Positions 1 through 9,013 are shown, counted from the stretch's first letter. The stretch: 64,000 nucleotides of DNA from Mucilaginibacter celer (GCF_003576455.2 NZ_CP032869.1:2170001-2234000); one strand, 5' to 3'. The notes: generated by a model from the letters alone, not told the origin. Program-made: numbers and translations.

Positions 1-762
1 TTAAAGTGTGTTTTGCAGATAGCTTTTTTCGGGCTCTGCCGGCCTTCTTTTTCTCATCGACTCTCCCTTAAGTTCCATCCGGTGCGCATCATGCACGATA
101 CGGTCAAGGATAGCATCAGCGATCGTCTTTTCACCAATGACCTCATACCATTTACTGACCGGCAGTTGAGAGGTAATGATCAATGACGTTTTACCGTGCC
201 TGTCCTCAATGATCTCCATCAGTGCAGCCCTGCTCTGCGCATCAAAAGGCTGTATACCGAAGTCATCCAGGATCAGTAGTTGCTGGCGTTCCAGTTTGGC
301 GACATCCTTCATATAGGAACCATCTGCCTTAGCCATCTTCAGCTTAGCAAAGAGCTTGGGTGTGCTGGCATAGAACACGCGGTAACCCAGTATGCAGGCT
401 TGGTGTCCGATAGCAGAAGCGATATAGCTTTTGCCGATACCGGTGCTGCCTGTGATCAACAGGTTCTCATTCCGGTCAATAAAGTGGCAGTCTGCCAGGC
501 GCATTACCTGATTGCGGTCGATACTACGGTCGGCATGGTAGTGGATGTTCTCTACCGAGGCCTTATAGCGGAACTTAGCATACATGATCGTACGCTCTAT
601 GCGCCTGTTCTGCCGGTCGTCCCATTCGGCCTCTACCAGGTGGGCCAGCAGTTCATCAGTAGTGTATTCAGCGGTCTGGCCCGTTTCCAGGCAGCTTTTA
701 AAGGCATGGTACATGCCAAAGAACTTCAGCTTGCGAAGTTTGTCCAAGGTGTTCGTGTTCAT
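1..762 (-). CDS. istB: IS21-family helper ATPase IstB
   Basis: AAA+ helper protein of an IS21-type transposon; it normally binds ATP and target DNA and directs the IstA transposase. Visible in the 253 residues: the IstB N-terminal domain, Walker A (GSTGIGKS, Lys about 111), Walker B (LLILDDFG, about 163-169) and a C-terminal arginine-rich end. The length is normal for IstB. It lies 20 bp downstream of istA on the same strand, the standard istA-istB order. The stop codon is at the very first bases of the window, so the left end of the element lies outside. No frameshift is seen, so the element may still be active. Confidence 0.95.
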   Translation of the reverse strand: MNTNTLDKLRKLKFFGMYHAFKSCLETGQTAEYTTDELLAHLVEAEWDDRQNRRIERTIMYAKFRYKASVENIHYHADRSIDRNQVMRLADCHFIDRNENLLITGSTGIGKSYIASAIGHQACILGYRVFYASTPKLFAKLKMAKADGSYMKDVAKLERQQLLILDDFGIQPFDAQSRAALMEIIEDRHGKTSLIITSQLPVSKWYEVIGEKTIADAILDRIVHDAHRMELKGESMRKRRPAEPEKSYLQNTL

Positions 763-782
763 ATCGATCTATTTATTAATGG

Positions 783-2333
783 TTATTTATAGTAGTTCTC
801 TCCACGGATATTGTCATGGCTGGGCATAGGCAGTTCGTCAGCAAATAAGCTATCCTCGTAGCTGTCCATCTTGTTCTCCAGTATCTGCTGTATGGTCTTG
901 TAGTTATAAACGCCATAACCGAGTGCACGCCTGCAAGCGCTGGCCAGCCTTTCGTTACCTGCCTTACGCGCCAGGCTGAGGATACCGATACAGGAGCGGT
1001 AAGCTTGTTCCGGGTGTTGCTTCCGGTCCAGTATCTTCAGGATGTAAAGCCTCACATCCTCATGAATGGATGCCGCCCATTCCAGGAACTTATCTGGTGT
1101 CCATTCGGTCATAAAGCGGTGTGTCGAAGCCAGGTGGTCTTTATCCGTAGTATAGCTGTAAGGGCTTTTGATACGCCTGTGCATGGCAATGCGTTCGTAG
1201 TGGTAATAGACCTCTACGTTGGTGCGGGAATACAGCAGTTTGACCTTCCTGCCGATGAAGCGGTACGGTACGCTGTAGTAGTGTTTGTCGATACCAAGAC
1301 AAACATGCCCGTTCTTCATTACGGTGGCCTGGTGCTGCCGTTTGAACTCATAACGTAATGCCGGTAATGGCGAGAGAGCCTGGCGTTCTATCTCCTCGAA
1401 CTGGAGCTTTCTGCTGTAATTGCGGCCTTTCAGCGGCTGGCTGTTATGTGCTTCTAAAGCGGCTTTGACCGCTGTGTTCAGTTCTGCAAGGGTATGATAG
1501 GCCTCTTTGCGAACAGGTGCGTAGATACGGCTGTAAACGATCTTAACAGCTCCTTCTACCAGTGCTTTGTCGCGAGGGCGGTACGCCCTCGCTGGTAAGA
1601 TGGTCGTTCCGTAATGGTCGGCAAAGTCGGCAAAGGTCTCGTTCAGTGTTGGCTCATAGCGGTTGCTTTTGGTAACGGCAGCCTTCAGGTTGTCGGGAAC
1701 GATGGCGGCAGGTACGCCGCCATAAAAGTGCAGGGCATTCTCGCAGGCTGCTATAAAGTCTTCTTTCTGCTGGCTCAGCACAGCTTCTACGTAAGTTAGC
1801 TGACTGGCACCAAGGATAGCAACGAACACCTCGGCCTCGATGACCTCACCGGTATCCTTGTCCGTTATGCTTAGCTTTTCACCGGCAAAGTCCACATACA
1901 GCTTATCACCGGCTTTATGATCCAGGTGCATCGTGGGGTTCACGCGGGCTTTCCACTGGTTGTAATAAAAGCAGAACTGGGTGTACTTGAACCCGTCAGG
2001 GAACTCTTTGATATAAGCTTCCCACAGGATGCGGCGGTTCATGCCGACACGCTTTAACTCTTTATCTATCTGCGGGAAACAGCGCTGCAGGGCCACCATG
2101 CGCTTGTCCGGGGGGCGTTCACTGCTTTTGCCAAAGAAGTCCTCCAGCTCTTTATCATTAAGGGTATTGATCTCTTCGAACGTAAAGCCGCTGGCATCGA
2201 ACGCAACAAGGTACTTCTTTGCGGTATTGCGTGACACGCCGGACTGGGCCGCTATCGATAGCTTGCTGCGGCCCTGGCTGTACATCCTTAGGATCTGTCT
2301 TATCTTACTCATGCTTATCGTAGTGTTGGCCAT
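783..2333 (-). CDS. istA: IS21-family transposase IstA
   Basis: DDE transposase of 516 residues. An N-terminal Fis/MerR-like helix-turn-helix (about residues 8-42, with SGVSRNTAKKYL) is followed by an integrase-core fold with the likely catalytic triad Asp148 (LYVDFAG), Asp213 (VPDNLK) and Glu260 (DKALVEG), then a basic C-terminal region. Full length and intact. The terminal repeats of the element lie just upstream, between its start and the AraC gene. Function is assigned from family motifs and the istA-istB pairing. Confidence 0.95.
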   Translation of the reverse strand: MANTTISMSKIRQILRMYSQGRSKLSIAAQSGVSRNTAKKYLVAFDASGFTFEEINTLNDKELEDFFGKSSERPPDKRMVALQRCFPQIDKELKRVGMNRRILWEAYIKEFPDGFKYTQFCFYYNQWKARVNPTMHLDHKAGDKLYVDFAGEKLSITDKDTGEVIEAEVFVAILGASQLTYVEAVLSQQKEDFIAACENALHFYGGVPAAIVPDNLKAAVTKSNRYEPTLNETFADFADHYGTTILPARAYRPRDKALVEGAVKIVYSRIYAPVRKEAYHTLAELNTAVKAALEAHNSQPLKGRNYSRKLQFEEIERQALSPLPALRYEFKRQHQATVMKNGHVCLGIDKHYYSVPYRFIGRKVKLLYSRTNVEVYYHYERIAMHRRIKSPYSYTTDKDHLASTHRFMTEWTPDKFLEWAASIHEDVRLYILKILDRKQHPEQAYRSCIGILSLARKAGNERLASACRRALGYGVYNYKTIQQILENKMDSYEDSLFADELPMPSHDNIRGENYYK

Positions 2334-2393
2334 TAGTGAAGTTGTTAAACCTCAAAAATAGGCCTGCTTCTACAGCATAAGTGGCTCGTTCGG

Positions 2394-2480
2394 GGTGGTC
2401 ACTTTCCCGCGGAATCAGGTGGTCACTTTCCCGCGGAATCGGTGGTCAGTTTCCTCCGAAATCAGGTGGTCAATATCAGC
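2394..2480. repeat. IS21 terminal multiple repeats (right end)
   Basis: Three tandem copies of a unit starting GGTGGTCACTTTCCCGCGG occur at 2394-2417, 2418-2440 and 2441-2464 (the third diverged), plus a partial fourth at 2465-2480. They lie about 60 bp upstream of istA. IS21-family elements characteristically carry several copies of the transposase-binding repeat at each end. The exact outer boundary and target duplication cannot be fixed because the other end is outside the window. Confidence 0.75.
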
Positions 2481-2727
2481 GAATTCTCCAGACTGAGTAT
2501 CGTTTATATCGATTATCATCCTTCAGAAAATTTGTGCCAGAAATTAACTTGTTGATTGTTTGGTGATTATGGAAAATGATGTCTTTTTAAGAAAAGGATA
2601 TATAGATGATTAATTTAACATTATCGAAATATCATCAAATGAGTTTTTATCATATTCATTTGCTTCTATGATTTAGTTACCTATCGCATTGTATCTACAC
2701 CTGAACTCGTTATAGACTTTCTTATCT

Positions 2728-3531
2728 TCAGGCATTTAATCTTGAAGGCGGAATACCAAATTGGCTTTTAAAAGCGCGTGAGAAGTGAGAGATATCTTCA
2801 AAACCTACCGTGATATATACATCGGAAGGCGTTTGCCCTTGTTGGCTGATTAAATGATAAGCCTCTTTAAGTCGCCTTGAAAGTAGCCAGCGGCCCGGAG
2901 ATACACCGAATACTTGTTGGAAATCCCGTTTAAAGGAGGAAATACTTCTACCCGTCAAATATGCAAAACGCTGAATGCTTAAATTAAACCGAAAATTTTG
3001 TTCCATATAAACGGCAATATTAATTTTTGCGGGCTCGTTAAAGTCAAAAAGAATATCCTTAAGCTCTGGTTGTAATTTCAACAGCGTCAGAAGTGCTTCT
3101 TTTATTTTTAACTTAACTATCGAATCACTAAAGTCCGCGCTAGGCTGCAAAAATGGCGTAAGAGAATTAAAATAATCCAGGTAGTGAGAATTCTGTTTAA
3201 GCAACAGGACAGGTTCGGTACTATAGTGCGGGTGTGCGTTATAATTATATTCCAAAGCGAACTCTCTCAGTAGTGTTTGGTCGAATACTACAGACACCGA
3301 GTGGTAAACGCCATAAGCAGGAACCTGTTTTGTGAATTTCGCCAATTTGTTCCTGATACTTAATCTGAATTCGCCTTCCTTAAACGTTTTTTTTTCCTTG
3401 CCATCGTTAATTATTAAAGAGCCGGATATTTGAAAAGTGAAGAGAAATTCATCAATAAAATTTTCACCGCTGGAATTACTCGTGGCATAGGTTGATGACA
3501 AAATTCTATAACCCTGGTCTGTCAATTGCAT
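2728..3531 (-). CDS. AraC-family transcriptional regulator
   Basis: 267 residues: an N-terminal effector/cupin-like part without obvious catalytic residues, and a C-terminal AraC double helix-turn-helix (about residues 165-265, with LSIQRFAYLTGRSISSFKR and the second-helix signature GFEDISHFSRAFKSQFG). It is downstream of, and codirectional with, an aldehyde dehydrogenase gene, with a terminator-like hairpin between them. A tandem 17-bp direct repeat upstream of the dehydrogenase (5162-5201) has the form of an AraC-type operator, so this protein is the natural candidate to control that gene. The effector is unknown. Confidence 0.9.
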   Translation of the reverse strand: MQLTDQGYRILSSTYATSNSSGENFIDEFLFTFQISGSLIINDGKEKKTFKEGEFRLSIRNKLAKFTKQVPAYGVYHSVSVVFDQTLLREFALEYNYNAHPHYSTEPVLLLKQNSHYLDYFNSLTPFLQPSADFSDSIVKLKIKEALLTLLKLQPELKDILFDFNEPAKINIAVYMEQNFRFNLSIQRFAYLTGRSISSFKRDFQQVFGVSPGRWLLSRRLKEAYHLISQQGQTPSDVYITVGFEDISHFSRAFKSQFGIPPSRLNA

Positions 3532-3617
3532 AAGATGGTATTTACATTCAAACTGCCGTCTAACTATAAACTAAAGTATGATTTTTATTTACGTCTGTTC
3601 TCTATAGTTTTGCACTC

Positions 3618-3651
3618 AAAAAAAGGCTACCCACCAAAGTGATGCAGCCTC
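3618..3651 (-). terminator. Rho-independent terminator after aldehyde dehydrogenase gene
   Basis: On the minus strand an AGGCT...AGCCT stem with inner CAC/GTG pairing is followed by seven T residues (3618-3624). It sits just downstream of the dehydrogenase stop codon, so it separates that transcript from the AraC gene. Confidence 0.7.
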
Positions 3652-3674
3652 TTATCAAACATCAAATCATTTTA

Positions 3675-5090
3675 TTAAACAGCGATAACTTTTGGCTCTA
3701 CATATTCTGCCAAACCGTACGCGCCGGAGGTTCTTCCTATACCGGACTGTTTAAATCCGCCAAAAGGCGCTTTGTTTTCTTTGTTTATAGCAGTATTAAC
3801 CAAAACTCTGCCTGATATGATTTGAGTTGCTACTTCACGAGCTTTATCAATATCGCAAGAGCTTACATATGCGGATAATCCATAAATAGTGTCATTGGCA
3901 ATCTCAATTGCCTCTTCCTCCGTTTTATAGGTAATAACTGCCAGCACAGGGCCGAAGATTTCCTCCTGAGCGATTGTCATTTTTGTGTTCACGTTAATGA
4001 AAACGGTTGGTTTTGCATAGAAACCTTCCAATCCATCAGGATGACCAGGGCCGCCCACTAATAATTCAGCACCCTCTTCAATACCGGATTTGATATATCG
4101 TTGGACAGTTTCATACTGCTTTTGACTTACCATTGGACCGATATAAGTTTCCTGACTGTGTAAATCGCCAATCTTTAAATCCTCAGTATATTTTTTAAGC
4201 AGTGGTTTTATTTCCTCGATCCTTCTTTCCGGAACGATCAAACGCGTACCCGCATGGCAGGCCTGGCCACTGTTGCTGAAGGCGATTGCAATCGCCAGGG
4301 GAATTGCTTTCTCCAGGTCTGCATCCTCCAATAATACATTTGGTGATTTGCCGCCAAGTTCCAATACGACTCTTTTCAGTGTTTCTGTTGCACTGCGTTC
4401 AATTAACTTGCCCACGTTAGTAGAGCCTGTAAAGGATACAAGAGCCACGTCTTTATGCCCTGTGAGGGCAGCCCCGACAGTTATTCCCGTACCGTTAACA
4501 ATATTTATTACGCCTGCAGGCACGTTTGCTGAAGCAAAGCATTCTGTTAATATCTGTGTTTGAATGGCACTTAATTCACTTGGTTTGATGACCATTGTAC
4601 AGCCTGTTGCGATTGCCGGTGCCAGTTTACTGCATATATGAGTATAGTTTGCATTCCACGGAGTAATTGCTGCTATTACACCTAAGGGCTCATTAACAAC
4701 GAGCGCATGTTCAAGCTTTGTCTCGAATTCAAAATTCTCCATAGCTTCTTTTGCATCCAAAAAAAGCTGTGCCGAATAACGCGTACGCCCTTTTGTTGCT
4801 GCTATTGGAGAACCATATTCTTCAACTGCTGCGGCGTTCAAATCATCTTCGCGCGCAATCATGGCTTCGTAAAGCCTTACAAGAATATCACCGCGTTCTT
4901 TCAAAGATGTTTTAGAAAAAGTTTTAAAGGCCGCCTTAGCAGCTTTTACTGCTTCGTTAACGTCCGTTTCATCACCTAAGTAGACGTCGCCAATGCGATC
5001 GCCAGTCGCCGGATTAAATAATGGGAGAATTTCCTTTCCGTGTGGATTTGTAAAAGCCCCATTGATATAAATCTTATTTATCGTTTTCAT
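3675..5090 (-). CDS. NAD(P)-dependent aldehyde dehydrogenase
   Basis: 471-residue member of the ALDH superfamily, oxidising aldehydes to acids with NAD(P). The active-site Cys278 lies in SNSGQACHAG and the general base Glu244 in LELGGKSPN; the cofactor-binding segments (PWNANYT, TGSTNVGK) and the C-terminal PFGGFKQSGIGR block are present. Length is normal and there is no signal peptide, so it is cytosolic. Substrate cannot be told from sequence. Upstream are two direct repeats suited to an AraC regulator, and the AraC gene follows downstream. Together with the reductases and hydrolases further right it fits aldehyde or electrophile detoxification. Confidence 0.93.
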   Translation of the reverse strand: MKTINKIYINGAFTNPHGKEILPLFNPATGDRIGDVYLGDETDVNEAVKAAKAAFKTFSKTSLKERGDILVRLYEAMIAREDDLNAAAVEEYGSPIAATKGRTRYSAQLFLDAKEAMENFEFETKLEHALVVNEPLGVIAAITPWNANYTHICSKLAPAIATGCTMVIKPSELSAIQTQILTECFASANVPAGVINIVNGTGITVGAALTGHKDVALVSFTGSTNVGKLIERSATETLKRVVLELGGKSPNVLLEDADLEKAIPLAIAIAFSNSGQACHAGTRLIVPERRIEEIKPLLKKYTEDLKIGDLHSQETYIGPMVSQKQYETVQRYIKSGIEEGAELLVGGPGHPDGLEGFYAKPTVFINVNTKMTIAQEEIFGPVLAVITYKTEEEAIEIANDTIYGLSAYVSSCDIDKAREVATQIISGRVLVNTAINKENKAPFGGFKQSGIGRTSGAYGLAEYVEPKVIAV

Positions 5091-5161
5091 ATTGTTAACA
5101 ATTTAAAATTGCCAGTACTTTTTTGGCATGTACAAAAATACTGTGAAACTGAAACCGGTAC

Positions 5162-5201
5162 TTGTCTGAAAAGTTCAATCTTTGTTGTCTGAGAAGTCCA
5201 A
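5162..5201 (-). promoter_or_regulatory. Tandem direct repeat, probable AraC operator
   Basis: TTGTCTGAAAAGTTCAA (5162-5178) and TTGTCTGAGAAGTCCAA (5185-5201) match at 15 of 17 positions, spaced 23 bp start to start, about 70-110 bp upstream of the aldehyde dehydrogenase start. Direct repeats about two helical turns apart are the normal binding layout of AraC proteins, and an AraC gene lies two genes away. Assignment is inferred. Confidence 0.6.
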
Positions 5202-5409
5202 ATAAAAATTTCTTCTTGTTTTCCTCAAAATAGTCGGGCTCGTATTTGATAGCTTAGTATAAGCCCCAAGATGAAAGTTTAAAAAGTGGTCGTGGACGAT
5301 TAATTGTATCTAACAAACCCGCCAGGCAGTCGCTGCTTCGTTATTTACTGTTTCCATAATCTGATTTGTTAGACCGTGGGGACTTAGGTATTTTAAATGT
5401 GTGTGATTA

Positions 5410-5727
5410 TTAATTAAGATTGGCCGCAAGCTTTGACCACAGGCGGATGGACATACCATGCATAAACCCACTATAGGAAGTCATTAAAATACCTTTGATC
5501 CCGTTGTGCAGGGACCTGATCGCATAAATGACATATGGCATACCGGCTTGTGCTTCACTTTGAATTAAATAGGTTTCGGCAATTTCAAAATCATCCGGGC
5601 TGATCAGTTCACCATCCTGCACACAGCGCAGAAATTCATTGTTAAGCGTAAAATCAAGGTCGTATCCTTTGTTTTGCAAATCGATGATCACTTCGGCTTT
5701 AGCGTCTGAATTTTTCATGTTTACCAT
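5410..5727 (-). CDS. Small conserved protein, paralogue of the one at 7692
   Basis: 105-residue soluble protein of unknown function. It aligns along its length with the 101-residue protein at 7692-7997: both have an L..QG/KG..DF block, then DFEI or NFEI, then IYAI.S, then KGI and a tyrosine. I recall this family as common in Sphingobacteriaceae and sometimes labelled phosphoribosylpyrophosphate synthetase; no PRPP-binding motif is visible here, so that label would be unsupported. An internal ATG three codons in is an equally possible start. It stands alone between long non-coding stretches. Confidence 0.7.
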   Translation of the reverse strand: MVNMKNSDAKAEVIIDLQNKGYDLDFTLNNEFLRCVQDGELISPDDFEIAETYLIQSEAQAGMPYVIYAIRSLHNGIKGILMTSYSGFMHGMSIRLWSKLAANLN

Positions 5728-6387
5728 TGTTAATGTTGATGATTAGATTAATTGCCACTTACCCATCTGCACAATCATTAGCTACCATTCAAAGGATATA
5801 CCAATAGTTAATGGATTGATTGTTTGGTGTTTATGCTCTTGCTTGGTTTTTGCTGTCCGGCCTTATTTCGCCAAATAGGAGCAGCATTAGCGATATATAA
5901 GTAAAGCGTTCAGGCAACGCCGATAGAGATCTGTTAAATACTGGAAAGAGGTGCCTTTCACGCCTTCCCATCAAATAATCGAGAGTTGTTCATATTTCAT
6001 TATGATTTCGCCGATTCCCGAAATGACATAAGCTCGTAGGCGTTACTTCTATTTATAATTATTTGATTGTGAGTAAGTTGAGCTGGTGGCATGGCATGTG
6101 CCTAATCGTTGCCTTCATCAGATAAAATGATATAAGCCATGCAAATCACAAACAACGAACCAGGGACAGAATTGCCGAGAATAATCGCTGAACAAGCCGC
6201 GATGGGAACAAGGGCAGATTGCCGGAGTACTGTTGGAAAGTCATGGAGATTGTTCCGTTGGCCAGCCCCAATGCTTGCTGCACCACTACGGTTTTTGAAG
6301 GGACAAATGTTTGTCATTTATATGTATGCACTGGAACTGCTTTATACACTATATAAATGAATAATGATCCATTTAAATGTTAAAATT
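5728..6387. other. Intergenic stretch without a supported gene
   Basis: About 660 bases hold only short open frames on both strands (for example 6102-6317 minus and 6139-6360 plus) with no recognisable domain, no ribosome-binding site and overlapping each other. I see no sigma-54 type promoter here. It may be worn-out coding sequence. Confidence 0.5.
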
Positions 6388-6459
6388 ATGAAAGGTTTTA
6401 CAAAAATCTCCGCAGTTAAAATCGCTTCAGCAGCGCTTGAATCAATTAAACGCTCTTAA
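6388..6459 (+). CDS. Possible 23-residue peptide
   Basis: A short open frame encoding MKGFTKISAVKIASAALESI and three more residues, a lysine-rich amphipathic helix-like peptide. It is followed eight bases later by another small frame (6468). No homologue is recognised. Could equally be the remains of a longer gene. Confidence 0.2.
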   Translation: MKGFTKISAVKIASAALESIKRS

Positions 6460-6467
6460 CCGAAATT

Positions 6468-6587
6468 ATGGAAACGATCATCTTTTTACTCACCCGGCTG
6501 ATCATGTTTATCTGCATGGCAATTGTTTTAAGGCAAACTTGCGCTTTGCAGAAAGAGAACACACTCGCCGACTGGAATATTTATTAG
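6468..6587 (+). CDS. Possible 39-residue single-span membrane peptide
   Basis: Starts METIIFLLTRLIMFICMAIV, a continuous hydrophobic segment long enough to span a membrane, followed by a polar tail ending in DWNIY. The hydrophobic pattern makes it the most protein-like frame in this stretch; a competing longer frame (6437-6688) looks like noise. No family recognised. Confidence 0.25.
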   Translation: METIIFLLTRLIMFICMAIVLRQTCALQKENTLADWNIY

Positions 6588-6616
6588 GCAATAACCGGAC
6601 TAAGCTCCCCTTCAAA

Positions 6617-6730
6617 TTGTTGACATTTCAATTTGCATCCGGTGATAAGCGAAATATCGCAGGTCGTAGTTATTATATTTTAATGTAATTATTTGATTGT
6701 TAATTATTTAAATGTTGGCACTATGTTTAC
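6617..6730 (+). promoter_or_regulatory. Sigma-54 promoter P1 with paired upstream dyads
   Basis: The -24/-12 element is TGGCACTATGTTTAC at 6716-6730. Dyads: distal TTGTTGA-CATT-TCAATTT (6617-6634) and proximal TAAGCGA-AATA-TCGCAGG (6646-6663), centred 92 and 63 bp upstream of the -24 GG. The predicted transcript start is about 12 bp past the -12 box, upstream of the ATG at 6769. It would drive the PNPOx-P460 operon. One of eleven equal units in this window. Confidence 0.7.
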
Positions 6731-6768
6731 CTTATATAAATGGCCATTGCATATTAAAATAAAAAAAC

Positions 6769-7656
6769 ATGTCGGGAACCATATTTCATTTGGGAGAGAA
6801 ATTTGTTCAGGAGCAATCCGGCGAAAGGACAATGGCGTTGCGCAATGAGGGGATTATAAGTAACCAACTGGCGGAAGGTGCCGTGATATTTATACAAAAC
6901 CAAAAGATCTTTTTTGCGTCATCCATGGATGACCGGGGTATGGTTTGGGCTTCGGTATTGACCGGTGAACCTGGCTTTTTAAAATTGGACGAGGATCACC
7001 ATTTGATCCTTGACCCTGCGCTGCTTCGATCCAGCCCGGGGGATATCTTTTGGACTAACGTCCGCAACGGACGGGGTGTCGGCCTTCTTTTTATCGAATT
7101 GCTTACCCGGCGGCGGTTCCGGGTGAACGGGCACATCTTCGCCGAAGCTGGCCGTTGGCGGATACAGATTGATCAGGCCTATCCTAATTGCCCTAAATAT
7201 ATTCAACGCCGCCAGCTGATCAGTAACCACGGGGAATCCCCGCCTCCCGCCCGAGAGCTTGAAGGTTGGATGAAACAAGCAGATACGATTTTCGTGGCCA
7301 GCGCAGACACGGACGGAGACCTGGATGTTTCTCACCGGGGTGGTGATACCGGCTTTATAGCATATATCGATGAACAAACACTGCGCATACCGGACTATAT
7401 CGGGAACAGCATGTTTAACACCCTGGGCAACTTCCATGTTAACCCTGCCGCGGGGCTCCTGGTGGTGGATTTTACCAATGGTCAAACACTGCAGTTAAGC
7501 GGGAAAGCTGTAGTCCACCTGGATGAGGAGCCGGGGAATGTGATTACCGGTGGCACCCACCGGTTTTGGGATTTTAAGATCGAAAAATCGGTTTATAGCC
7601 AGTCCCTGTTCGATTTCAGTTCACGCTTTATAGATTTTTCGACTTTTAACCCTTAA
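6769..7656 (+). CDS. Pyridoxamine 5'-phosphate oxidase-fold flavin protein
   Basis: 295-residue soluble protein with a PNPOx-like split-barrel pattern (VIFIQNQKIFFASSMDDRG in the first third; FVASADTDGDLDVSHRGG at about residue 182, followed by the PDYIGNSMFNTLGNFHVNP stretch typical of FMN-binding members). Two such halves suggest a tandem split barrel. Proteins of this group bind FMN or F420-like cofactors and reduce small molecules; the substrate here is unknown. First gene behind sigma-54 promoter P1, 35 bp before a small orphan gene, and probably cotranscribed with the P460 genes downstream. Confidence 0.8.
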   Translation: MSGTIFHLGEKFVQEQSGERTMALRNEGIISNQLAEGAVIFIQNQKIFFASSMDDRGMVWASVLTGEPGFLKLDEDHHLILDPALLRSSPGDIFWTNVRNGRGVGLLFIELLTRRRFRVNGHIFAEAGRWRIQIDQAYPNCPKYIQRRQLISNHGESPPPARELEGWMKQADTIFVASADTDGDLDVSHRGGDTGFIAYIDEQTLRIPDYIGNSMFNTLGNFHVNPAAGLLVVDFTNGQTLQLSGKAVVHLDEEPGNVITGGTHRFWDFKIEKSVYSQSLFDFSSRFIDFSTFNP

Positions 7657-7691
7657 CGGGCCAAGCCTTTAACCGGCCTGATACATCAACT

Positions 7692-7997
7692 ATGGAAAGG
7701 AACTTTCACTATGACACTGCGGCAATAGCGATCAGCGAACTTAAACGCCAGGGCTTTATTATCGATTTTAATCTGCTGGCCAACCGCCTGATCGGGCCGG
7801 GCAATAAATATAATATAGACAACTTTGAGATCAGGGATATCTATCGTTACGAAGGTGATTCAGATCCAGCCGATGAGGTGATCATTTATGCGATCGAATC
7901 CGGGACCGGTGACAAAGGAATCTTCGTAGCTGCCTATGGAAGTTCAACAGATCAAATAACAACGCAGGTGATAGAACGCCTCAAAAAGCAGGCTTAA
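7692..7997 (+). CDS. Small conserved protein, paralogue of the one at 5410
   Basis: 101-residue soluble protein. Shares with the 5410 gene the blocks L..QGF..DF, DNFEI, VIIYAIES and KGIF..AYG. No catalytic motif seen and no transmembrane segment. Its position inside the P1 operon, between a flavin-fold protein and heme proteins, suggests a stress-related accessory role, but nothing in the sequence states a function. Confidence 0.75.
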   Translation: MERNFHYDTAAIAISELKRQGFIIDFNLLANRLIGPGNKYNIDNFEIRDIYRYEGDSDPADEVIIYAIESGTGDKGIFVAAYGSSTDQITTQVIERLKKQA

Positions 7998-8061
7998 CTG
8001 CGCTGTATCATTATAAGATCGTTTCCACTGCATGCAGCACTTACATTTAATCCTTAAAACC

Positions 8062-9009
8062 ATGAGCCTATTTAAAAAAGAGACTTTCGTGAGTATCGGG
8101 CTGATTTTACTGATCATCTTTATCTCTATCCAGTTTCTACGCCCCGAAATAAAAAAACGACCCGTGACGGGGGATATTCCCGTTCCGGCCAATGTCAAGG
8201 CTATCTTCAAAAGGGCCTGTTACGACTGTCATTCCAACGAAACAGAATTAGGCTGGGCCGATCAGATCGTCCCTGTTTACTGGCTGGTGGCCAGGCACAT
8301 CAATACGGCGAGGGCACACCTTAATTTTTCGGAATGGGATAAATTAACGCCCGCCGAGCAAAAGACAAAATTATGGGAAGCGATCAATCATGCTGCGCTG
8401 GGGGCTATGCCTCGCCCGAATTATACATTTATTCATCCATCAGCAAAAGTATCGGCTGCTGATGTCGCCACATTAAAAAACTACTTAGCGGGTTTGGTCG
8501 ATCATAAACCATCCGATACCGCGAAAGTCAATGCTGATGCCCTGCAATACCAACGATGGATTCGGGGTGATCAAAAAATAACAGCCTTACCCGTGGCTTT
8601 AAACGGCATCTCCTACGACCCGGATTATAAGAACTGGCAACCGCTGAGTACCAGTGATCGTTTTGAGAGCGGAACTATGCGGGTCATTTTTGGGAATGAC
8701 ATTGCCGTACAGGCGGTAAAAAACAATCATACGCGGCCCTGGCCGGACGGGACGCGGATCGCCAAAGCCTTGTGGACACAGATCATAGATACAGCCGGGA
8801 ACACCCGCACCGGTGCATTTGTCCAGTTGGATCTGATGATTAAGAATACGAAAAAATACAGATCTACAGGCGGTTGGGGTTTTGCCCGGTTTAAAACACT
8901 CAAGATGGTACCGTATGGCAAGACTATCTCATTCGCTTCAGAATGTATCAATTGCCACCGCCCCATGAAAGATGAAGATTATGTATTTACCATCCCTATT
9001 AAACATTAA
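8062..9009 (+). CDS. Membrane-anchored Haem_bd plus cytochrome P460 domain protein
   Basis: 315 residues from the chosen start MSLFKKETF; an upstream ATG at 8032 is possible but would put polar residues before the anchor. Residues 9-26 form a transmembrane anchor. Then comes a heme-binding domain with Cys53-x-x-Cys56-His57 (CYDCHSNE), and a C-terminal P460-like domain (NGISYDPDYKNW, MRVIFGNDIA) ending with a second CxxCH (Cys295, Cys298, His299). Probably exported with covalently attached heme in the periplasm. P460 enzymes act on hydroxylamine or similar nitrogen species; whether this one does is unknown. Four bp before a second P460-like gene. Confidence 0.85.
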   Translation: MSLFKKETFVSIGLILLIIFISIQFLRPEIKKRPVTGDIPVPANVKAIFKRACYDCHSNETELGWADQIVPVYWLVARHINTARAHLNFSEWDKLTPAEQKTKLWEAINHAALGAMPRPNYTFIHPSAKVSAADVATLKNYLAGLVDHKPSDTAKVNADALQYQRWIRGDQKITALPVALNGISYDPDYKNWQPLSTSDRFESGTMRVIFGNDIAVQAVKNNHTRPWPDGTRIAKALWTQIIDTAGNTRTGAFVQLDLMIKNTKKYRSTGGWGFARFKTLKMVPYGKTISFASECINCHRPMKDEDYVFTIPIKH

Positions 9010-9013
9010 CGCC

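Noticed and set aside
5742..5754. TGGC box before the small gene at 5410
   Set aside because: The -12 part does not match and no dyads occur at 63 or 92 bp.
6102..6360. Overlapping frames on both strands
   Set aside because: Neither shows a domain or a start signal; probably noise.
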